Positions 57,072 through 64,000 of a DNA stretch of 64,000 nucleotides are shown here, one piece after another (position 1 is the first letter of the stretch; every line of letters starts with the position of its first letter). The notes under the pieces are model-generated. The model did not search any database, was not told the DNA's origin, and worked only from the letters and a program-made list of their open reading frames with translations. The DNA is taken from assembly GCA_032622095.1 (NCBI GenBank), contig CP136063.1, positions 70,535,980 to 70,599,979 of the forward strand, in the 5' to 3' direction. Origin of the DNA: Siphonodentalium dalli. Taxonomy: Eukaryota > Mollusca > Scaphopoda > Gadilida > Siphonodentaliidae. The translations under genes and the position numbers were made by a program.

Positions 57072-58226
57072 AGCATGGAATGTGCCTGACACGAAGAGCA
57101 TGGGGGTTGTGCTCTACTTTGTTGCATATACATTGGCTGGCATCAAATAGCTCGTTCCGGGTTCTTCTTCTTTGTGAACAATTTCAACTAAGAGGTGTAA
57201 CAATAAATACTTATAATTTAATTATAAGCTTTCAAACCACGGAATACTGTATACACAAGTGACTGCCACACACTTTGCCATAAAGTGTTTTTCTCGATAA
57301 CATAAATTTCTTGAATATTTCCTCTACAGAAATGACAGCTGCAGCGTCGATTGACCACGCCTGTACCTCGTGCCTAAAAATATACATGGAAACATTTCGA
57401 CAATTCCTACGATTTGAGATGGAAGTTCGACGTTGCATTAACATTCCTTCGGACAGGACTACCCTATGAATAACCTTATTGCTAATTAACCATCAGTACT
57501 TAAGTCCGTAAGTACCTAGAGAAATCAACAAGACTCGATCGTGCTAATATTTGCAAAGAATTGAAGTTTCAGAAACTCGTTACAGCCGAAATATGTCTGG
57601 ACCGCGTGCCCAGATGGTGCAACAGGCCATGATGTGCGTCCCAAATGAACACTAACCAATCAAAAGCGACGAATTGGCGACGCCACTTGATCAATCTATA
57701 ACTGTATGTTTGATTGACAGAGTGTTAGTTCATCTTTAGGTGTCTATTTCGTCGGAAATTTCCTCAAACTCATTTTACTTCTATTTTTGGTGGTTTTCCT
57801 GTGAAATGACGGAATAAATTATAAGAAATAACTCTTGTTTCTATTAAGATTATTATATATAACCGAAACGTTTGAAGACAAATTTACTATAATGCGCTAC
57901 AACACCCGTTATAAAAAATTTCTTCTTTTGTATAATACTATCAAGTGTCTAATAATCGTGTCTTTACTTTAGTGATGGATGGGTTTTAGGCTGAAAGTGA
58001 AATTAATAATTATAATATTAATAGTGTCAGATCAGATGGCAATTTCACTCTGTCTCATTGCTAAATAATACAAGTGATCGTTGGGAATTTTCTCCAAATT
58101 ATTAATGATGTTGATACTATTACGAGGCACCCAAATGACCTGATATTAATTTAACTCTACTAGTATGTATATGTATTACGGTTCATGAATCTTCAAAACA
58201 AGGGAAATAATCCAACAATAAATACC
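57072..58226. other. Gene-free stretch
   Basis: About 1.1 kb without recognisable coding sequence or repeat. The 70-residue minus-strand open frame at 57232-57444 has no identifiable domain. Confidence 0.35.
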
Positions 58227-58696
58227 ATATATGTGACCCGCCATATCAAATCCAGTCGGAAGTCGGGATTTTTTTACCCTGTGCCAATGCATTCTCTTAT
58301 ATATGCGAGTCGACCATAGGTCGCCTCGCATATATAAGAGAATGCATTGGCCTAACAATTTTTTACAATTTTAATAATTTGTTCTTGTATTCTTTAACAA
58401 TTTTATAATTTCACCCATACAGAGCCCCAGACAAACATGAGCAGACGACACTCTTCTATATGCTTCTATATATGTGTGGGGCTCCCTGCAGGGTAATGGA
58501 TGTTTTTTTATTTTATGTCCTAAAAATTGTCAGAAACATTTATTTAAAAAAAATGATAAAATATTGTTAGGCCAATGCATTCTCTTATATATGCGAGGCG
58601 ACCTATGGTCGACTCGCATATATAAGAGAATGCATTGGCACAGGGTAAACAAAATACCGACTTCCGACTGGATTTGATATGGCGGGTCACATATGT
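58227..58696. mobile_element. Element E (CATATATGTGACCC ends) carrying a family-C insertion
   Basis: GTGACCCGCCATATCAAATC and CAGTCGGAAGTCGG on the left pair with CCGACTTCCGACTG and GATTTGATATGGCGGGTCAC on the right. The middle is the paired-hairpin element at 58277-58645. Either the pairing belongs to one composite MITE or C inserted near the middle of a short foldback. Confidence 0.65.
58277..58645 (-). mobile_element. Paired-hairpin element C, inverted copy
   Basis: The ends are CCCTGTGCCAATGCATTC and GAATGCATTGGCACAGGG, with two 70-bp hairpins and an inner segment GGGGCTCCCTGCAGGGTAAT. It is the reverse complement of 25568-25934, including the inner segment, and so the two are closely related copies in opposite orientation. 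Confidence 0.8.
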
Positions 58697-59059
58697 GACT
58701 TACTAGATCATGACATGAACTTCTATGTATGGGCAAAGCCAGAGTAGAGATTCATGGCATGATCTAACCTCACACACATGATTCATGTTGCACGAATCAT
58801 AAAATTTTATCTAAAGCCTGTTCTTTTACTATGTTATTACACTTCAGTGTGGCTGCATGTTCAAGGATCTCATAATGCATACATATATAGGAAGACAATT
58901 GGTTCGATATCGTTATATTTAATTATTTATATTCAGTCAAAAGTAGGATGTGCCAAACCTGGTTATCATGTTACAGGTACTCAGCTTGCATGCAAATGAT
59001 CAAAAGTTTGGGAACAGGTAGTGAAAGAGCTTTTTCGGTTTTAACTCCTAACCCTAAAG

Positions 59060-59830
59060 ACATATTATGCGCTTGTTCGGGTGCGTGAAACCGATAAGTC
59101 AGTAGTCAGGTGCTATGCCAAATGGCGGAATTTAGCATTCTACTAACATTGTCGAAAATCTCAAGCAAATCGACACTACCACTACATAGAAACATCCTCC
59201 GATCTATACTCTCAATTGTAAATATTTACTTCTCGATTCGGGACGTATAACTATCGGCGATAAACAAATGAAACCGATTTCGTCATCGAGAGTCACTGCA
59301 TTCAATTAACCCTTTACCCAACAGAACGGCCATGTGCCAATGCATTCTCTTATATATGCGAGTCGACCATAGGTCGCCTCGCATATATAAGAGAATGCAT
59401 TGGCTTAACACATTACAAATTTTAAAATTGTTAAAGAATGTAAGAAAAAATGGTAAAAAGTGTTTAAAAAATATTTTTTTTAGGCCAATGCATTCTCTTA
59501 TATATGCGAGGCGACCTATGGTCGACTCGCATATATAAGAGAATGCATTGGCACAGGGCATAACTGTAATCATCACAATGTGGTCAATGAGCCGGTTCCA
59601 ATGATATCCATATTTGTATGGTTTTATTGAGACAGACCCAAGATAATTTAGGCTGTTGCAGCTTTATTTGGCCGTTTTTGGCCGGTTTGTTGGGTAAAGG
59701 GTTAATACAATACAATGATGGTGTGTTTTGTCAATTTGGATATATTTGTAAAAATAACTACTTTGATAAAGATTATTCTCCATTTCTATTTTATCACCCT
59801 ATCTGAGTGTTTCACATCACTTTAATAACA
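59060..59830 (+). repeat. Dispersed repeat H, split by family B
   Basis: 59060-59305 and 59706-59830 together match 2285-2660. The join falls exactly at TTAA. Before it: ATCGAGAGTCACTGCATTCAA; after it: ACAATACAATGATGG, ATTATTCTCCATTTCTAT and GAGTGTTTCACATCACTTTA. Confidence 0.75.
59310..59701 (+). mobile_element. TTAA-type MITE family B, complete
   Basis: 392 bp from CCCTTTACCCAACAGAA to TTGTTGGGTAAAGGG between TTAA at 59306-59309 and 59702-59705. It contains two family-C hairpins (59335-59404 and 59483-59556) and the tail CAATGAGCCGGTTCCAATG. It is the best-preserved reference for the family in this window and resembles a non-autonomous piggyBac-type element. Confidence 0.85.
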
Positions 59831-61200
59831 AGTTATTTCTTAAATACTCCGAACACGATTACCCTTCCTTTACTAAATGGATTATCCGGTGGGGTGTTCA
59901 TAGGATGTAAGCAGACGACAGGCGGACGGACATATAATACAAGCGTAGGGATTTCTATTACTTGGTGGGAAACGTTCAGATAATAAGTTCAACGTGGTAA
60001 TTTGGTGAACTTATTGTCTTAACGTTCATCACGAAATATAAGCAGACGACAGACGAGACACGGTCACGTGACGCTGGATAATTCGGTAATGGGAAATCTC
60101 CGCCTGAGCCTCGCCGCAAACGAACACATTTTTATTGCGGTACTTAGTCGTTTTAAACAAAGTTCAATGAACAGATGCAGGTGTAGTAGCAAACTCCAGG
60201 CAGAGTTATCTCCCATCGCTCCGCTGAGATACCACTGCCATAAGGACATTAATTGGTAAGGAATTCTTACGTGTTTTTAGTTCTTATGTTTTAGGATTAA
60301 AATTGTTTATGTCTGGCTCAGTTCATATTGTGCTTATCAATACCGAAAGAATTACCATTATTGCAAACTTAAAAAAAAATTTGGTTGTCAAAACAAGATA
60401 ATAGGTGACTAAATAGTAATAAATACAGTTTCGCGACGATATGTAAAAATAGATTTATCGTCTGCAAAGTATACACTCATTGTGGCAGTGATATATCGCA
60501 GCGATAGCGTAGAGGGCGATGTATGGAGTTTGGTGTAGTAGTTGCGTGGAGTCAGCTTCCCCTCCCCCCCTCATCAGTTCCTCGTCCAGCTCTCACTCTC
60601 CTTGTTTCGTCCTCTATGTTACTCTCATTGAAGTTATAATACTGTATTGATTTGCCGCATCATTTCATAACTTATTGTCAAATTGTGTGGGGCGGGGCAT
60701 ATATAAGTGGTTAGCACTTGAACCCCAATACCTATCTGTCATATACTGTTGTAATGGCAATAAAATATGTTTAACTTAAAACAAAAAAATAACATAACCA
60801 TGAAATCATATATAAAAGACATAGAAGTGTAGAGAGAAAGGTACAAATACATGACAGGTGCCTGACCACTGAAAGGTTCTTGTTTAGAGATCCTCGATGG
60901 TTTGGAGTTTGATATTATGCTCCATTTTGTTAAATCTAGGTCCGGTTCCGGAGATGTTCAAAATAGGTCGATGAATAAATAAATTAAATTGTTTTACATG
61001 GACTTTTACAAGCTGCAAAACAGAGTTCAGTCCCCTCGCTACGCCATGCTGACCGCTGCCGGCATGTCTATTTTCTAGACCATTTTCAAATGAATATGGA
61101 CAGTACAATTCCTCAGAATAATGCAGAATGAATTGTAACCTACGAAAGTCTCAAATAAATAAATGAGTGATTTCTTAACATTATGTATATATAGGTGCTG
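59831..61200. other. Gene-free stretch, possible unidentified exon near 60070-60260
   Basis: A 63-codon plus-strand frame starts at 60068 and ends just before TTGGTAAGGA, which could be a splice donor. The 5' sequence includes GGTCACGTGACGC, an E-box. Nothing in the protein is recognisable, so this is only noted. A short GA-poor tract with CCCCTCCCCCCCTC lies near 60560. Confidence 0.25.
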
Positions 61201-62090
61201 GCAGCGGTAAGTCCTGCATAGCAGAGGACTGTGGAAGCATTGAGCCGCAACATACAAAAAATATTTCCACGGCTCTAATAGGTCAGCGTATATACACCGA
61301 TCATCGGCGTAGTTACACCGACCACTGGCGTATATACGCATATCATCTACGTAGTTATGCCAATCGTCTGCGTAGTACGTAACGCGACCATACGTATAGT
61401 TATAGCAACCACCAAGGGTGCTTATACCTGAGACAGGTGAATGACGTCATATAATTTTTTATATATCCATCAGTGATTTTTCAAGATCGCGGGTATAGAT
61501 TTTGGAGAAATTGTCACGTGACTTCCGGTTAGCAACCGTGTGGAGATTGCCAAAAAAACGCGGAATTGGAAATGAAGCATCGCGATAAAAATGAAAGTAA
61601 CTACTTTACAACTTACGAAGTATTCACATGTGATTCAAGTCTATTAATTTCATATAGACCAATTTCGTTGGTCAGCTTAATGAAAACGAAAAATAAGAAG
61701 TCATAACGATCCAGACAAGATTTTACAATCCACGACACGTCTTATCAATTCGGCATGTCGTCTCTGTCGTGACCACTGCATGCTGTTACATAAATTATTC
61801 CTAGCGTTATGTCGCCGAAAAAAGGCAAATTTGAGGCACATCATGTCTGCGTGTCACGTATGATTCATATTACGCCGATTGCGTACGTACGCCGATTGGT
61901 TACGCCGATTGTTGGCGTAAGTACGCCCATGTCCGGCATGAATCACGCCCTGCATCGGTGCATATGGTGATCGGAGTAACTACGCCGATAATCGGCGTAT
62001 ATAAGGCGTGCCTGGCGTGGAATTCATTTTTGTATGTGGCGGCTCCATGCGTCCGTAGGGGACTGAACTCTGCATGGAGCATGGGATATT
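61200..62090. mobile_element. Foldback-like element with GGCGTA/TACGCC subrepeats
   Basis: Repeats of the type CGCCGAT.ATCGGCGTA.TTAC occur at 61265-61400 and 61865-62010, in both orientations. Outer segments GAGGACTGTGGAAGC..GAGCCGCAACATACAAAAA (61223-61260) and TTTTTGTATGTGGCGGCTCC..GGGGACTGAACTCTGCATG (62028-62078) are imperfect inverted repeats. No protein is recognised. Confidence 0.55.
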
Positions 62091-62257
62091 TAGTGCAGAT
62101 ATTTACTCAAGTCTTTTATCATTTAGAAAAAAATACGCTTCTTCGTCGCAAAAAGTCAGCGTTCCTGGTTCATCTATAGTCCTGGTATGGTGAATATAAA
62201 GAGAGTCTCTATCATGTCAGTGCGAAACATGAAAACAGTTGGAAAACTGCATATCTG

Positions 62258-62480
62258 TTTTGTGGTGGAAAGTGCCCCGAACTCTCGTATTGTCGCATTA
62301 ATTATAACATCAATGGCATTACATTCTATGAAGTAATGAAATTCGATAGAGCCTCAAATGGTTAGACCGGCGTTATCGCCGACAAAGACAAATTATTCTC
62401 ATGACATAAAATATTGGATCTCCAGAAAAATTGCAGACAGACACGGCGGGGTTTCGGGGATAACCATAAAGACATGACGG
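62258..62480 (+). repeat. Dispersed repeat, copy 2 (paralogue at 39586-39790)
   Basis: Same text as listed for the first copy, with substitutions throughout. No conserved reading frame. Confidence 0.7.
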
Positions 62481-63104
62481 GAATGCTGTGTAAGAGAAAC
62501 ACATGCATGGGAAATGTCTGACCATACTGAGAAGGGGCTTGCTTGCTTACAGGCCTGTGGCGGTTTGAAGTCTGACATGCGTTCTTGTGTTATATACAAC
62601 GGGTACGGTTCGGGAAATAGGCCTATACATACGTTAAAGCAACATGGCGGTTTGCATGCGCTCCAAAATATTATTTTGTTTTTAGCCCAGCTTTACTTTG
62701 TAAAGTTTGAGCTATTTTCGTGGGTTCGCGCCCGTCGTCCATGTGAGCATGTGTCGTCACCAATTTCCTTTGACACACACTACAGGCGACATCCCTCATC
62801 ATCATCTTCAAACTTCATATGGATCTTTGGGGTGACGGGAGCCATCGATTTTCTCCGAAATACGTTAAAAAGCCATTTAGGATTTCAAATTTGAATCCAT
62901 CGTCACACACTGCAGCCCGCATTTATTGTAGAAATGTTTTGAAAATTTACGGGCATATTTAGGATCACTTCTAGATGGGAACTTTCGATTGTAGCGATTT
63001 TCGATGAAAAACATGGTCACCGGCAGCTATCTTGAATTTTGCTATGTTAAGATAACATGGTAGTAACATGTGGAAAAGCCAACATTTTACTTCTCACGTA
63101 TAGT
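62481..63104. other. Gene-free stretch with degenerate repeat
   Basis: The plus-strand open frame 62514-62894 (126 residues) has no recognisable domain and covers repeat text. GACATCCCTCATCATCATC, CTAGATGGGAAC and GGTCACCGGCAGCTATCTT relate this stretch to 490-925. I do not call a gene. Confidence 0.35.
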
Positions 63105-63230
63105 TAGCATTGGTACAGATGCATATTTCATATAAATATTTCCCTTCATATTCTGGCATCTTACGATTTTCTATGAATAAATGCCTGCTAAAAATGCCGT
63201 GCGAACTTGACAGAGAACGAACGTAGTCAA
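63105..63230 (+). repeat. Family D fragment (right half)
   Basis: GGTACAGATGCATATTTCAT, TTCATATTCTGGCATC and ATGCCTGC..AAAATGCCGTG followed by GAACGAACGTA match the right half of 23917-24329. Confidence 0.5.
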
Positions 63231-64000
63231 CGTATCAAAATGTCATAATTCAAACAAGATTTTCTCAACATATGTCCGGAATTTCTTTTTGAAATTCACT
63301 CACGCGATTATTGTGGCACATAGAATGACCAACCCGTTGGGTATTATATCTCCATTTACTCTACTTCTGTGGCATGAACAATATTTTAAAATTCGTTATA
63401 TTCAGGTACCAAGAACTTCTGTAAGATAGAACGTTTTCAAAAGAGAAGTTTATATGTCCATGATATATTGATTATTATTTGATTCTGGATTCAAGAAATT
63501 TTATACTTAATTTCATTGAGAAAGAAAACAACCCATAAAGAATTTTCTATATTTGAGAATGTTCAAGTCTTGCATGTTGATCTGTCTGGATTTTTTATTA
63601 ATTTGGTACAAGCGATTATTTTGAAACAATATTTTAGAACTATTAACCATTGACAGTTGACCGCTATAACTAAATACTGTGGCATATTTGCACTTGATTG
63701 CTCCCTGCGTGAACGGATTCCTCCATAGACGTGTATGCCAATAAGCTCAGGTGAACTTATCAACTAATTTACAAGTTCTTGGTACCCAAAGGGACAACAA
63801 AGAAAAATTATATTGTCAACATCTCAAATGCATTACAATCCATTGTTTTGGTATTCTATTTGTAAATGTTCAGATTCTATAAACAATAAGGATGAGAAAA
63901 ATTGAAACTTAAGAAGTTTCGCCGAACATATCCATATAAATCGTTAGTTTAAATTGTCTTCAAATTCTAGCTGGATCTATGCACGGCATGGTCTTGGCCC
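63231..64000. other. Gene-free end of window
   Basis: Only short unrecognised open frames. TACCAAGAACTT at 63408 and AAGTTCTTGGTACC at 63773 are inverted and may be the ends of another MITE of about 380 bp. Confidence 0.35.

Noticed and set aside
62514-62894. 126-residue open frame near the window end
   Set aside because: No recognisable domain, overlaps degenerate repeat text, no splice or start context that supports it.

Overview
The window looks like non-genic nuclear DNA of an animal, probably a marine invertebrate and possibly a mollusc (low confidence). It is AT-rich, has GT-AG introns, TATA boxes and AATAAA signals, and is crowded with short palindromic transposons, satellites and nested insertions. 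I recognise no host protein-coding gene with confidence. Nearly all protein-coding content that can be supported belongs to mobile elements.

Layout. 1-9 kb: dispersed repeats, about 130-bp tandem units (1185-1700, 5600-6165), a 46-bp satellite (3238-4492) and small inverted-repeat elements. 9-28 kb: many MITE-like elements, including TTAA-flanked elements with CCCTTTACCC ends, a paired-hairpin family with CCCTGTGCC ends, a TTA-flanked 413-bp element, a 355-bp palindrome, long-stem hairpins and a 22-bp minisatellite (17578-17997). 29.2-30.05 kb: a proline/serine/lysine-rich reading frame broken by two TGA codons. 33525-38479: a 5-kb foldback element whose long inverted arms carry repeated GATGGCGGCC motifs and whose centre holds decayed coding remnants. 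57-64 kb: further MITEs and dispersed repeats.

The centrepiece is 40310-56610, a 16.3-kb almost perfect palindrome. Two arms of about 8.12 kb (40310-48434 and 48490-56610) flank a 55-bp unique spacer. The outer ends are TGATGATAAG...CTTATCATCA and lie between perfect 6-bp target duplications (ATTCTC at 40304-40309 and 56611-56616). Each arm carries, from the outer end inward: a two-exon gene for a 60-residue acidic protein with a basic PPKKKVKG motif; a gene for a tandem PC4-like single-stranded-DNA-binding protein; a divergent promoter region built of repeats with CCAAT, AP-1 and TATA motifs; and a six-exon gene for a Polinton/Maverick (adintovirus)-type protein-primed family-B DNA polymerase pointing to the centre. 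Both polymerase genes are cut by the palindrome centre soon after the LMLN part of motif B, so motif C is missing. I see no integrase, capsid, ATPase or protease gene. The element reads as a mirror-image, end-to-end dimer of one end of a larger Polinton-like element, comparable to snapback defective genomes of protein-primed linear viruses, that integrated as a unit.

The insertion order can be read: the palindrome sits in the hairpin of a TTAA-flanked MITE (40145-56909 when joined), which sits in an older repeat (39831-57071) that also exists uninterrupted at 14562-15464. The asymmetric flanks and the target duplication argue against a simple foldback assembly artefact. In the polymerase copies the exonuclease motifs and palm motif A are present, together with an N-terminal OTU-like region and cysteine clusters.
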